Assembly (NCBI RefSeq): GCF_900109095.1 | Contig: NZ_FNYZ01000005.1 | Coordinates: 62,001 to 126,000 of the forward strand | Reading direction: 5' to 3' | DNA length: 64,000 nucleotides | Source of the DNA: Sphingobium sp. AP50 | Lineage (GTDB): Bacteria > Pseudomonadota > Alphaproteobacteria > Sphingomonadales > Sphingomonadaceae | In this document: positions 48,363 through 57,111 of the stretch, in pieces | How positions within the stretch are numbered: position 1 is the stretch's first letter | Layout: every line of letters starts with the position of its first letter | Notes under the pieces: generated by a model | Database searches by the model: none | The model's input: the letters and a program-made list of their open reading frames with translations, nothing else | What the model was told of the DNA's origin: nothing | Translations under genes and position numbers: made by a program

Positions 48363-50165
48363 ATGCCCAGCTATGCCGCCCCCGTCCGCGACACCCGCTT
48401 CGTGCTGGACCATATCGTCGGGCTGGACCGCTATGCCAACCTGCCCGGTTTCGAAAATGCCACGCCCGATCTGGTCGAGGCGATCCTGACCGAAGGCGGC
48501 AAGATGGCGGCTGAAGTGCTGTTCCCGCTGAATGCCGTGGGCGACAAGGAAGGCTGCACCCGGCACCCGGATGGCAGCGTGACCACGCCGACCGGCTTCA
48601 AGGCGGCATTCGACCAGTTCGTCGCGGGCGGATGGACCACCATCCATGGCCCGGCGGAATTTGGCGGTCAGGGCCTGCCCACCGTGCTGGCGACGGCGGT
48701 GGACGAATATGTGCTGTCGGCCAATCAGGCGTTCGAAATGTATCATGGCCTGACCGCCGGCGCGGTCGCCGCGCTGATCGCCAAGGGCAGCGCCGAACTG
48801 CAACAGCGCTACATCCCCAAGATGGTGTCGGGCGAATGGACCGGTACGATGAACCTGACCGAGCCGCATTGCGGCACCGATCTGGGCCTCATCAAGACCA
48901 AGGCCGTGCCGCAGCCTGACGGCAGCTATAGCATCAGCGGGACGAAGATCTTCATTTCGGCGGGCGAGCATGACCTGGCCGACAATATCATCCATCTGGT
49001 GCTGGCCAAGACGCCGGATGCGCCGGAAGGCAGCAAGGGCATTTCGCTGTTCGTGGTGCCGAAGTTCTTCGTGGGCGATGATGGCGTGCCGGGCGACCGC
49101 AATGCCGTGTCCTGCGGATCGATCGAGCACAAGATGGGCATCCATGGCAATGCCACCTGCGTCATGAATTATGACGGCGCGACTGGCTGGATCGTGGGCG
49201 AGGAGAATAAGGGTCTGGCCGCGATGTTCATCATGATGAACGCGGCGCGTCTGGGCGTGGGCCTTCAGGGTCTGGGTCAGGCGGAAATCGCATTCCAGAA
49301 TGCGGTTCATTATGCGAAGGATCGCCGTCAGGGCCGCGCGCTGACGGGTCCCAAGGAGCCGAACGAAAAGGCCGATACGCTGTTCGTCCATCCCGATGTG
49401 CGCCGCATGCTGATGGAAGCCAAGGCGATGACCGAAGGGCTGCGCGCGCTGATCCTGTGGACAGCATTGCAGGTCGACCTGTCGCATCATGCCGCGACCG
49501 AGGAAGAGCGTCAGGCGGCCGACGATATGCTCCAGCTGCTGACCCCGGTGGTCAAGGGCTATGGCACCGATCGCGGCTTCGACGTGGCGGTCGCCTGTCA
49601 ACAGGTGTTCGGCGGCCATGGCTATATCTGGGAAAATGGCGTGGAACAGTATGTCCGCGACGCGCGCATCGCCCAGATTTACGAAGGCACCAATGGCGTG
49701 CAGGCGATGGACCTTGTCGGTCGCAAGCTGCCGATGCATGGCGGCCGCGCGCTCCAGTCCTTCCTGAAGATGGTGGCGGAAGAGGTCGCCAGCGCCAAGA
49801 CGGACGAGACGCTGGCGCCGATCGCCGAGGCGCTGGAAAAGGCCAGCGGCCAATTGGGCGCGGCGACCATGTGGCTGATGCAGAACGCCATGAAGAACCC
49901 CGAACATGCCGGGGCCGGCGCGCATCATTATATGCACATCCTGGGCATCGTAGCGACGGGCCTGATGTGGCTGCGCATGGGCAAGGCCGCCACCACGCTG
50001 ATCGCGGCGGGTGAAGGGGACGCCAAATATCTGGAAGCCAAGCTGGTGACGGCGCGCTTCTTTGCCGAACGGGTCATGCCCGATGCCGGATCGCTGCGCC
50101 GCAAGATCGAGGGCGGCGCCGATGCGCTGATGGCGCTGGACCCGGACATGTTCCTGGCGGCCTGA
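48363..50165 (+). CDS. Acyl-CoA dehydrogenase with C-terminal extension (DmdC-like)
   Basis: 600 codons; AGGAGAAGATC directly precedes the ATG. The N-terminal half has the ACAD fold ([39 protein letters not shown], the last being the flavin-binding T-x-P block), and the C-terminal 200 residues add the domain typical of the long AcdA/DmdC family ([41 protein letters not shown]). It oxidises acyl-CoA with FAD, passing electrons to ETF. The exact chain length is not readable. It is probably controlled by the MerR regulator upstream. Confidence 0.9.
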   Translation: MPSYAAPVRDTRFVLDHIVGLDRYANLPGFENATPDLVEAILTEGGKMAAEVLFPLNAVGDKEGCTRHPDGSVTTPTGFKAAFDQFVAGGWTTIHGPAEFGGQGLPTVLATAVDEYVLSANQAFEMYHGLTAGAVAALIAKGSAELQQRYIPKMVSGEWTGTMNLTEPHCGTDLGLIKTKAVPQPDGSYSISGTKIFISAGEHDLADNIIHLVLAKTPDAPEGSKGISLFVVPKFFVGDDGVPGDRNAVSCGSIEHKMGIHGNATCVMNYDGATGWIVGEENKGLAAMFIMMNAARLGVGLQGLGQAEIAFQNAVHYAKDRRQGRALTGPKEPNEKADTLFVHPDVRRMLMEAKAMTEGLRALILWTALQVDLSHHAATEEERQAADDMLQLLTPVVKGYGTDRGFDVAVACQQVFGGHGYIWENGVEQYVRDARIAQIYEGTNGVQAMDLVGRKLPMHGGRALQSFLKMVAEEVASAKTDETLAPIAEALEKASGQLGAATMWLMQNAMKNPEHAGAGAHHYMHILGIVATGLMWLRMGKAATTLIAAGEGDAKYLEAKLVTARFFAERVMPDAGSLRRKIEGGADALMALDPDMFLAA

Positions 50166-50195
50166 TCGGGCCGGTCGAAACATTAGTCATGCAAG

Positions 50196-50227
50196 GGGCG
50201 GCTTCCGAAAGGACAGCCGCCCTTTTT
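50196..50227 (+). terminator. Intrinsic terminator after the acyl-CoA dehydrogenase
   Basis: GGGCGGC (50196-50202) pairs with GCCGCCC (50216-50222), followed by five T residues (50223-50227), 31 bases after the stop codon. Confidence 0.85.
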
Positions 50228-50234
50228 GCAGAAA

Positions 50235-50384
50235 TCAGGCTGCGAGCGGCAGCTGCTCTTCGGCCGGAACCGGCGTCACATCGTCGGCGACCGGCGCATC
50301 AGCCTTGTTGAGCGCGGCGATATAGCGTTCGGCAGAGACGACATCACGACGATAGGCGAAATAGAGCGACAGCAGGGAAAACAT
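50235..50384 (-). CDS. Small hypothetical protein (49 aa)
   Basis: 49 codons: a hydrophobic/aromatic start (MFSLLSLYFAYRR), then a polar acidic part ending VPAEEQLPLAA. A GAGG site lies 8 bases before the ATG. The longer frame runs back into a repeat region, so the short version is preferred. It converges on the acyl-CoA dehydrogenase terminator. Similar very short sphingomonad proteins exist in my memory only as unnamed hypotheticals; I do not claim a family. Confidence 0.5.
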   Translation of the reverse strand: MFSLLSLYFAYRRDVVSAERYIAALNKADAPVADDVTPVPAEEQLPLAA

Positions 50385-50732
50385 TGTAGAGCCTCGATTG
50401 GGGATATTTTCTGCGTTGCAGCATCGAAGCCTATTTGGGCTTTGGCCGGACTTTTCGCAAATGCAATGGAATCGAACGCGATTGCAGGAAATGGAAGATT
50501 GGGTGGGTAGCAGCGGTTGAAGACTGTCCCTCTCCCAACGGGAGAGGGAGGGAGCCGTGCGAAGCACGGCGGAAGGGTGAGGGGTGAAAAGCTGCGCCTT
50601 GCATCTCCCTCACCTTCCCACTCGGCTACGCCGAGCGGGCCCCTTCCTCTCCCGACGGGAGAGGAAATATGCTTGCTTCCCTCTTATCACCCTCCCCTAG
50701 CAATCCGCCGCCTGCGCCGGTAGCATTCCGCC
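50385..50732. repeat. Intergenic region with compound palindromes (about 50527-50666)
   Basis: 348 bases without a supported gene. Two near-identical hairpins, CCCTCTCCCAACGGGAGAGGG (50527-50547) and TCCTCTCCCGACGGGAGAGGA (50646-50666), flank a section with GCCGTGCGAAGCACGGC and CTCGGCTACGCCGAG hairpins. It is a member of the CCTCTCCC-type dispersed intergenic repeats. The permease promoter probably lies right of it; the left part is the leader of the small minus-strand ORF. Confidence 0.7.
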
Positions 50733-52040
50733 ATGAATGACAATCCCAACGGGGCCGCGACCGGCTCCTCCTCTCGTACCCTGGGTCTGGCAGCCTGCAT
50801 CGCGCTGGTCATGGGCAATATGATCGGGTCGGGCGTGTTCCTGCTGCCGGCGTCGCTCGCGCCGTTCGGCTGGGATGCGGTGGCGGGGTGGGTGTTCACC
50901 ATTGCCGGGTCGCTGGTGCTGGCCTTCGTCATCGCGCGGCTGACCGTCGCCATGCCGGACGCCAATGCCTCGCAGATGATCGCGCGGGCCTATGGGCCGC
51001 TCGCCGGTTTTGCGATCGGGTGGATCTATTGGCTGTCGATCATCATCACCAACGTCACCATAGCCGTCGCCGCGACCGCGAACCTGAGCAGCGTGCTGCC
51101 TGCGCTGGCGAAGCCGGGTGTAGGCGCGGTCTGTTCGATCGCCTTTCTCTGGGCGATGACCGGCGTCAACCTGATCGGCGCGCGCGCGGCCGGGATTACC
51201 CAGATCGGCACCACCATCATCAAGCTGATCCCGATCGCGGTCGTGCTGGTGCTGCTGGTGATCGTGCTGGGCAGTGGCGAGGCGCAGGTCGCCCCCTTCC
51301 CCGCACAGGGGCTGACGGGCGTTGGCATCACCGCATCGGCGGCGCTGACCCTATGGGCGCTGCTGGGCTTTGAATCGGCCAGCGTCGCGGCGGACAAGGT
51401 GCGTGATCCCGCCCGCACCATCCCCCGCGCCACGCTGATCGGCACGGCGGCGACCGGCCTTATCTATCTGCTCGTCTGTTCGGGTATCGCGCTGACCCTG
51501 CCGGCGGCGGAGACGCAGACCGGATCGCCCTTCGGCGCGTTCGTCAGCCATTACTGGTCGCCCGGCCCCGCCAGCTTCATCGCGATCTTCGTGGTGATCA
51601 GCTGCCTTGGCGCGCTCAATGGCTGGACGCTGTTGCAGGGCGAAGTGCCGCTGGCGATGGCGCGGGCGGGCGAACTGCCCCGCTGGCTGGCGGTGACGGA
51701 CGCCAAGGGCACGCCGGTCCGCGGGCTGATCCTGTCGACGATGCTGGCCAGCCTGATGCTGGTGGCGAACAGTTTGCAGGGGCTGGTGGCGCTGTTCACC
51801 GCCATGGCGCTGCTGGCGACGTCGGCGACCCTGTGGCTCTATGTCGGCTGCGCGCTGGCAAGCCTGCGGTTCCGGCTGGTGGTGCCGGCGGCAGTCATCG
51901 GGCTGGGCTATGCGCTATGGACGCTGTGGGGTGCGGGTGTCGCGGCCAGCGGATCGAGCATATTGCTGATGCTGGCAGGCCTGCCCTTCTACTGGTGGGC
52001 GCGGCGGGGGCGGAAAGCTAGCAAGGATATGATATCATGA
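50733..52040 (+). CDS. APC-family amino acid permease
   Basis: 435 codons with about twelve membrane segments. The first carries the APC signature GLAACIALVMGNMIGSGVFLL (the IGSG substrate-binding turn), and the sixth region has the ALLGFESASV block. It resembles the AdiC/PotE basic-residue antiporter and cationic-amino-acid branch more than others, but the substrate cannot be fixed. It shares a 4-base overlap (ATGA) with a 57-codon ORF. No decarboxylase gene is adjacent, so an exchange system is not supported. Confidence 0.88.
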   Translation: MNDNPNGAATGSSSRTLGLAACIALVMGNMIGSGVFLLPASLAPFGWDAVAGWVFTIAGSLVLAFVIARLTVAMPDANASQMIARAYGPLAGFAIGWIYWLSIIITNVTIAVAATANLSSVLPALAKPGVGAVCSIAFLWAMTGVNLIGARAAGITQIGTTIIKLIPIAVVLVLLVIVLGSGEAQVAPFPAQGLTGVGITASAALTLWALLGFESASVAADKVRDPARTIPRATLIGTAATGLIYLLVCSGIALTLPAAETQTGSPFGAFVSHYWSPGPASFIAIFVVISCLGALNGWTLLQGEVPLAMARAGELPRWLAVTDAKGTPVRGLILSTMLASLMLVANSLQGLVALFTAMALLATSATLWLYVGCALASLRFRLVVPAAVIGLGYALWTLWGAGVAASGSSILLMLAGLPFYWWARRGRKASKDMIS

Positions 52041-52210
52041 CGGATTTTATCGACTATAATCCGATCATGGATGTGATTGTCAAAGGCATCACCGTAGCCC
52101 GCAACAATCCACTTCCAGACGATGGCGAGGACACGGATCGCTACATAGCATGGTGCGCCGTACAAGAACTTCGCCGAGCCGGCTGGATTATAAAGAAAGC
52201 ATCAGATTGA
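52037..52210 (+). CDS. Small hypothetical protein coupled to the permease gene (57 aa)
   Basis: 57 codons starting inside the permease stop (ATGA). The peptide is polar and soluble (MTDFIDYNPIMDVIVKGITV, a charged middle, ending WIIKKASD), with a single Cys and two Trp. No family recognised. Translational coupling to a membrane transporter suggests a companion or regulatory role, or it may be a chance ORF. It ends just before the hairpin at 52214-52242. Confidence 0.5.
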   Translation: MTDFIDYNPIMDVIVKGITVARNNPLPDDGEDTDRYIAWCAVQELRRAGWIIKKASD

Positions 52211-52213
52211 ACG

Positions 52214-52242
52214 GTTGCCGGGCACCAGACATGCCCGGCAAC
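52214..52242. terminator. Hairpin between the small ORF and dnaJ (converging genes)
   Basis: GTTGCCGGGCA (52214-52224) and TGCCCGGCAAC (52232-52242) are perfect 11-base arms around a 7-base loop. Both flanking T-tracts are weak, but the position between converging stops supports a bidirectional terminator. Confidence 0.7.
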
Positions 52243-52250
52243 TATATCCT

Positions 52251-53399
52251 TCAATCCCCCCAGATTTCCTTGAGCTTGGAGAAGAAGCCGGTCGATTGCG
52301 GGCATTCCTCGCCGGTTTCCGTGTCGCGGAAGGCTTCGAGCAATTCCTTCTGCTTGGCGGTCAGCTTCGTGGGCGTTTCGACATCGACCTGGACGACCAG
52401 ATCGCCCTGCCCGCGCCCGTTGAGGACGGGCATGCCCGCGCCGCGCTGACGGATTTGCTTGCCCGACTGGATGCCGGTCGGGATCTTGATCTCATGCCGT
52501 GAGCCGTCGAGGCCCGGCACTTCGATCACGCCGCCCAGCGCCGCCGTGGTGAAGCTGACCGGCGCGCGGCAGAACAGCGTCGTGCCGTCGCGTTCGAAGA
52601 TCGCGTGCCGCTTCACATGCAGGAAGATATAGAGGTCGCCCGCCGGTGCCCCCCGCGCGCCAGCCTCACCCTCGCCCGTCAGGCGAATGCGCGTGCCTTC
52701 ATCGACACCCGCCGGGATATTGACCGACAACGTCTTGGGCCGGTCGACACGCCCGTCGCCCCGGCAGGAGCGGCAGGGGCTTTCGATCACCTGCCCCGCG
52801 CCATGGCAGGATGGACAGGTGCGTTCGACCACGAAGAAGCCCTGTTGCGCGCGAACCTGACCATGACCGGCACAGGTGCCGCAGGTCTTGACCCCGGTGC
52901 CGGGCTGCGCGCCGGAACCATCGCAACTGTCGCAGGCGGCTGAAACCTCGATCTGGATCTCGGTCTTCTTGCCATGATAGGCTTCGTCGAGGCTGATTTC
53001 CATGTCGTAGCGCAGGTCCGCGCCACGGCGCTGCTGCTGGCGCCCGCCGCCGCCCTGCCCACCAAAGCCGGACTGGCCGAAAATCGTCTCGAAAATATCG
53101 CCAAGGTCGGAAAAGCCGCCCGCCGCGCCGCCACGAAAACCGCCGCCGCCACCGCCGCCCGACTGGGCATTGGTATAGGCCGCATGACCATAGCGGTCAT
53201 AGGCCGCGCGCTTTTGCGGGTCTTTCAGGCATTCATAGGCTTCGGACACGGCCTTAAACTTGGCCTCGCTGTCGGTGCAGCCCCCGGTCTTGTCCGGATG
53301 ATATTTCATCGCCAGCTTGCGATAGGCGCTCTTAAGCGCTGCGCCGTCAGCGGTGCGCTCGACTTCGAGCAGTTCGTAATAATCAACTTCGGTAGTCAT
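52251..53399 (-). CDS. dnaJ: Chaperone protein DnaJ
   Basis: 382 codons. J domain with HPD ([10 protein letters not shown]), a Gly/Phe-rich linker ([20 protein letters not shown]), four zinc-finger repeats of the CxxCxGxG type ([32 protein letters not shown]) and the C-terminal substrate-binding domain. It presents unfolded clients to DnaK. It lies downstream of dnaK on the minus strand, with 65 bases between them. A hairpin after its stop may end the operon. Confidence 0.97.
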   Translation of the reverse strand: MTTEVDYYELLEVERTADGAALKSAYRKLAMKYHPDKTGGCTDSEAKFKAVSEAYECLKDPQKRAAYDRYGHAAYTNAQSGGGGGGGFRGGAAGGFSDLGDIFETIFGQSGFGGQGGGGRQQQRRGADLRYDMEISLDEAYHGKKTEIQIEVSAACDSCDGSGAQPGTGVKTCGTCAGHGQVRAQQGFFVVERTCPSCHGAGQVIESPCRSCRGDGRVDRPKTLSVNIPAGVDEGTRIRLTGEGEAGARGAPAGDLYIFLHVKRHAIFERDGTTLFCRAPVSFTTAALGGVIEVPGLDGSRHEIKIPTGIQSGKQIRQRGAGMPVLNGRGQGDLVVQVDVETPTKLTAKQKELLEAFRDTETGEECPQSTGFFSKLKEIWGD

Positions 53400-53464
53400 A
53401 GAGGCCCCCGCCCGCTTCGCCCGTCACTGGCGCTGATAGCGCAATGACGGGCGATGGGCATAGC

Positions 53465-55363
53465 TTACGCCTTGTTGTCGTCCACTTCGGAGAATTCGGC
53501 GTCGACGACATCGTCATCAGCCTTGGGCGCGTCGGCGCCCGGAGCCGCCGCATTGGCCTGCTCCTTCTCGTAAATGGCCTGGCCGAGCTTCATGGCGACC
53601 GTGGCGAGTTCCTGCGCCTTGGCCTTCATGGCTTCGGCGTCGCCGCCTTCGATCGCAGTCTTGGTTTCGGCGATCGCGGCTTCGATCTCGCCCTTCAGCG
53701 AGGCGTCGACCTTGTCGCCATGTTCGGCCAGCTGCGCTTCGGTCGTGTGGACCAGGCTTTCGGCATTGTTCTTGGCTTCGGCCGCTTCACGACGCTTCTT
53801 GTCGTCTTCGGCAAAGCGTTCGGCATCCTTGACCATCTGGTCGATGTCGGAGTCGCTAAGGCCACCCGACGCCTGGATGCGGATCTGCTGTTCCTTGCCG
53901 GTGCCCTTGTCCTTGGCGGACACATTGACCAGGCCGTTGGCGTCGATGTCGAACGTGACTTCGATCTGCGGCACGCCGCGCGGCGCGGGCGGGATGCCGA
54001 GCAGGTCGAACTGGCCGAGGATCTTGTTGTCCGCCGCCATTTCACGCTCGCCCTGGAACACGCGGATGGTCACCGCCTGCTGATTGTCGTCGGCGGTCGA
54101 ATAGACCTGCGACTTCTTGGCCGGGATGGTGGTGTTGCGATCGATCATGCGGGTGAACACGCCACCCAGCGTTTCGATGCCCAGCGACAACGGGGTCACG
54201 TCGAGCAGCAGCACGTCCTTGACGTCGCCCTGAAGCACGCCGGCCTGAATGGCGGCGCCCATGGCGACGACTTCGTCCGGGTTCACGCCGGTATGCGGTT
54301 CCTTGCCGAAAAATTCCTTCACGGCTTCGCGCACCTTGGGCATGCGGGTCATGCCGCCGACCAGAACGACTTCGCTGATCTCGCTGGCCGAAACGCCCGC
54401 GTCCGCCATCGCCTTCTTGCAGGGTTCCATCGTGCGCTTGATGAGATCCGCCACCAGACGCTCCAGATCGGCGCGGGTGATGGTCTTCACCAGATGCTTG
54501 GGACCATTCTGGTCAGCGGTGATGAAGGGCAGGTTGACCTCGGTCGTCTGGGCCGAGGACAGCTCGATCTTCGCCTTTTCAGCGGCTTCCTTCAGACGCT
54601 GGAGGGCCAGCTTGTCCTTGGTGAGGTCGATGCTTTCCGCCTTCTTGAAGTCGGCGGCCAGATATTCCACCAGCTTGGCGTCGAAATCTTCGCCGCCCAG
54701 GAAGGTATCGCCGTTGGTCGACTTCACTTCGAACACACCGTCGCCGATTTCGAGGATCGAAATGTCGAAGGTGCCGCCGCCAAGGTCATAGACGGCGATC
54801 GTCTTGCCATCCTGCTTGTCGAGGCCATAGGCCAGCGCCGCCGCGGTCGGCTCGTTGATGATGCGCAGCACTTCCAGACCGGCGATCTGGCCGGCGTCCT
54901 TGGTCGCCTGACGCTGGGCGTCGTTGAAGTAGGCGGGAACGGTGATGACCGCCTGCGTCACGGTTTCGCCCAGATACGACTCCGCCGTTTCCTTCATCTT
55001 CTGAAGGATGAACGCGCTGATCTGCGACGGGCTATATTCCTCGCCACCGGCCTTGACCCAGGCGTCGCCGTTCGGGCCCTTCGCGATGTCATAGGGGACG
55101 AGTTCCATGTCCTTCTTGGTCATGGGATCGTCAAAGCGGCGGCCGATCAGGCGCTTCACCGCGAAAATCGTGTTGTCCGGATTGGTGACTGCCTGGCGCT
55201 TGGCCGGCTGACCGATCAGACGTTCGCCATCTTTGGCGAAGGCGACGATCGAAGGAGTCGTGCGCGCCCCTTCCGCATTTTCGATGACCTTGGGCTTACC
55301 GCCGTCCATGACAGCGATGCAGCTGTTGGTGGTGCCCAGATCGATCCCGATAACTTTTGCCAT
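53465..55363 (-). CDS. dnaK: Chaperone protein DnaK (Hsp70)
   Basis: 632 codons from [15 protein letters not shown], with AGAGGAAGAG as ribosome-binding site. The ATPase domain shows the phosphate-binding and hinge motifs ([34 protein letters not shown]), and the substrate-binding domain runs from about residue 385. The C-terminus is a flexible acidic tail ending FSEVDDNKA. It folds nascent and stress-denatured proteins with DnaJ and GrpE; grpE is not in the window. It is upstream of dnaJ in the same operon. Confidence 0.98.
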   Translation of the reverse strand: MAKVIGIDLGTTNSCIAVMDGGKPKVIENAEGARTTPSIVAFAKDGERLIGQPAKRQAVTNPDNTIFAVKRLIGRRFDDPMTKKDMELVPYDIAKGPNGDAWVKAGGEEYSPSQISAFILQKMKETAESYLGETVTQAVITVPAYFNDAQRQATKDAGQIAGLEVLRIINEPTAAALAYGLDKQDGKTIAVYDLGGGTFDISILEIGDGVFEVKSTNGDTFLGGEDFDAKLVEYLAADFKKAESIDLTKDKLALQRLKEAAEKAKIELSSAQTTEVNLPFITADQNGPKHLVKTITRADLERLVADLIKRTMEPCKKAMADAGVSASEISEVVLVGGMTRMPKVREAVKEFFGKEPHTGVNPDEVVAMGAAIQAGVLQGDVKDVLLLDVTPLSLGIETLGGVFTRMIDRNTTIPAKKSQVYSTADDNQQAVTIRVFQGEREMAADNKILGQFDLLGIPPAPRGVPQIEVTFDIDANGLVNVSAKDKGTGKEQQIRIQASGGLSDSDIDQMVKDAERFAEDDKKRREAAEAKNNAESLVHTTEAQLAEHGDKVDASLKGEIEAAIAETKTAIEGGDAEAMKAKAQELATVAMKLGQAIYEKEQANAAAPGADAPKADDDVVDAEFSEVDDNKA

Positions 55364-55535
55364 CTCTTCCTCTTGTAACCCCAAATATTCAGCGGTTGAC
55401 GGCCCAATACCTCACTAAAGCGCCAAGGCAAGGCCGGTTTGCAAGGGGGGATATAGGCGCGGTTCCGCTTGGCACAAGACGCTGGGACGATTAGCTAGTG
55501 GATAGACCGGAAACGAGACAGTTATGGAGTATCGG

Positions 55536-56003
55536 ATGCGCGCCCGCTTTGCCCTCTTCGCCCTGGCCGCGCCGTTGGCGCTCAATGCCTGTGGCGACCC
55601 GGCCCCGACCTATATCGATCAGGCCTGGGTGCGGCTGTCGCCCAACAAGGATGCACCCTCGGCCGGCTATTTCGTGGCCCATGGCGGCGACGCAGGCACG
55701 CAATTGCGCGGCGTGATGACTGATTATGCGCTGAAAGTGGAAATGCACGAAACCGTCAGCAAGGACGGGATGACGACGATGGAAGCGATCGACAGCGTCG
55801 ACATTCCGGCCAAGGGTCAGGTCAGCTTCGCGCCGGGCGGCAAGCATCTGATGATCTTTGGCGTCAATGATACGGCGATCAGCCGGGGCAAGATGCAGAT
55901 GACCTTTCTGCTGGCCAATGGCGACCGGTTGCTGGTGGACGCGGTGATCCGCAAGCCCGACGGCACTGCGCCCAAGCCCGCCGATAACGCCGCCGCGCAT
56001 TGA
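55536..56003 (+). CDS. PCu(A)C-type periplasmic copper chaperone lipoprotein
   Basis: 155 codons from MRARFALFALAAPLALNACG: a lipobox (LALNAC) predicts membrane anchoring. The mature part has the PCu(A)C signature: VEMHETVSKDGMTTM followed about 20 residues later by GGKHLMIFG (the H-x-M pair), which bind Cu(I). Such proteins deliver copper to cytochrome oxidase (Cu-A site). The start has a GGAG site 6 bases upstream. The last codons overlap the next gene (TTGA), a HExxH protein, suggesting cotranslation. No cytochrome oxidase genes are in the window. Confidence 0.87.
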   Translation: MRARFALFALAAPLALNACGDPAPTYIDQAWVRLSPNKDAPSAGYFVAHGGDAGTQLRGVMTDYALKVEMHETVSKDGMTTMEAIDSVDIPAKGQVSFAPGGKHLMIFGVNDTAISRGKMQMTFLLANGDRLLVDAVIRKPDGTAPKPADNAAAH

Positions 56004-56473
56004 CCAGCCGACCGCTTACCGGACAGGAAGTTGCGCTGGCCGGGTCGATATTCGGCCGGGCGATCGATTATGGCCGGGTGCGGGTGCATGAACGCAAATG
56101 GTGGCCATTCCAGCCGAAGGGCGTGACCATGGCGCCGGATGGCGACCTGTGGTTCCATCCGGAAGGCGGCCTGTTTTGCGCGGACTTCTGCGAAAGTCCG
56201 CTACATATTCAGGGGCATTTCATCCATGAGATGACCCATGTGTGGCAGGCCCAGCGATCGGGCAAATATTGGCTGCCGCTGATGCGGCACCCCTTCTGCC
56301 GCTATGCCTATGACCTTGTGCCCGGCAAACCGTTCGACCGCTATGGCATCGAGCAACAGGCGGAGATCGTGCGGCACATATTCCTGCTGCGACAGGGCGT
56401 TGCGGTGAAGAGCAAGCCGGGGCTGGCGGCCTATACGGGACTGCTGCCGTTCGATCGGTCCGTTACCGAGTGA
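56000..56473 (+). CDS. HExxH-motif protein, possible zinc metallopeptidase-like ('vgr related')
   Basis: 157 codons with a TTG start at 56000 that overlaps the PCu(A)C stop. Residues 76-80 read HEMTH, followed by VWQ, which is a HExxH zinc motif within a helix (IQGHFIHEMTHVWQAQ). Two other histidines and two Cys (FCADFC) precede it. I recall similar sphingomonad proteins labelled 'vgr related', but no function is known. Alternatively it may use an ATG start further in. It is coupled to the copper chaperone gene, and the metal motif might bind copper or zinc; that is inference. Confidence 0.6.
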   Translation: MTSRPLTGQEVALAGSIFGRAIDYGRVRVHERKWWPFQPKGVTMAPDGDLWFHPEGGLFCADFCESPLHIQGHFIHEMTHVWQAQRSGKYWLPLMRHPFCRYAYDLVPGKPFDRYGIEQQAEIVRHIFLLRQGVAVKSKPGLAAYTGLLPFDRSVTE

Positions 56474-56513
56474 CAGCATTGAAGGCGCCCCGTTTTCTTG
56501 ATAGCCTACTGCC

Positions 56514-56759
56514 ATGAACGGCAAGTCAGCGCAGGTCGTGCTGGACGACCATTTTTGGGAATTTGCTGAACGCGAGGTCAGCGAGGGTCATTATGGCTCG
56601 ACAAGCGATGTTATTCGCGCTGGCCTGAAATTACTGGAAAGCGAAAGGCTGAAGCTCGAAGCGTTGCGCGCCGCACTGATCGAGGGTGAGGAAAGCGGAC
56701 CGGCTGAAGATTTTGATTTTGATAGCTGGCTGGAGCAGCGCTTCCCGGACATCAAATGA
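56514..56759 (+). CDS. parD: ParD-type antitoxin (ribbon-helix-helix)
   Basis: 81 codons: a ribbon-helix-helix N-terminus (AQVVLDDHFWEFAEREVS, then GHYGSTSDVIRAGLKLLES, which is the classic ParD/CopG signature) and an acidic, flexible C-terminus (EGEESGPAEDFDFDSWL) that would wrap the toxin. It neutralises ParE and represses its own operon. The stop overlaps the parE start by 4 bases, the normal arrangement for this toxin-antitoxin pair. Confidence 0.92.
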   Translation: MNGKSAQVVLDDHFWEFAEREVSEGHYGSTSDVIRAGLKLLESERLKLEALRAALIEGEESGPAEDFDFDSWLEQRFPDIK

Positions 56760-57055
56760 GCCGTCGCAAATTGGTCTATCTGCTTACGGCACTTGATGAC
56801 CTCGACCGGATCGGCCGCGAAAGCGACGCCTTGTGGGGCCGAAGACAAACGCGAACCTATTTGCGATCCATTCGAGATACCGCCAAAAACCTCCTGGCTT
56901 TCCCCGGAACCGGAACAGACTGTTCCGATATCCGAGCCGGCTATCGGCGAAAGCGCGCAGGCGTGCATCACATCTTCTACCGATTGACGGGAGACGAAGT
57001 TCAGATCGTGCGCATCCTGCACGAACGTCAGGACGCAGCCAGCCAACTGCAATGA
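56756..57055 (+). CDS. parE: ParE-family toxin
   Basis: 99 codons of the RelE/ParE superfamily: YLLTALDDLDRIGRES at the start, TYLRSIRDTAKNLLAFPGTG in the middle, GYRRKRAGVHHIFYRLTGDEVQIVRILHERQD at the end. ParE toxins poison DNA gyrase, while RelE relatives cleave mRNA; the sequence suits the ParE branch because it is paired with a ParD-type antitoxin. It is convergent with sdhA, separated by a hairpin terminator. Confidence 0.92.
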   Translation: MSRRKLVYLLTALDDLDRIGRESDALWGRRQTRTYLRSIRDTAKNLLAFPGTGTDCSDIRAGYRRKRAGVHHIFYRLTGDEVQIVRILHERQDAASQLQ

Positions 57056-57081
57056 AAAAGGGCGGACCCTGCGGCCCGCCC
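57055..57081 (-). terminator. Terminator of sdhA (minus strand)
   Basis: GGGCGG (57060-57065) pairs with CCGCCC (57076-57081) and, on the minus strand, is followed by five T residues. It lies 31 bases past the sdhA stop and overlaps the last base of parE. Confidence 0.75.
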
Positions 57082-57111
57082 CTTCTGTCTCTCCACCTGT
57101 CAGCGCGTCGC

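Noticed and set aside
53444..55378. Long plus-strand open frame opposite dnaK
   Set aside because: Antisense to a certain dnaK gene; no conserved motif.
55364..55500. Heat-shock (sigma-32) promoter upstream of dnaK
   Set aside because: A CTTGCC-like -35 candidate with a TATTGG-like -10 can be drawn on the minus strand, but the match to the alphaproteobacterial consensus is weak, so no feature is listed.
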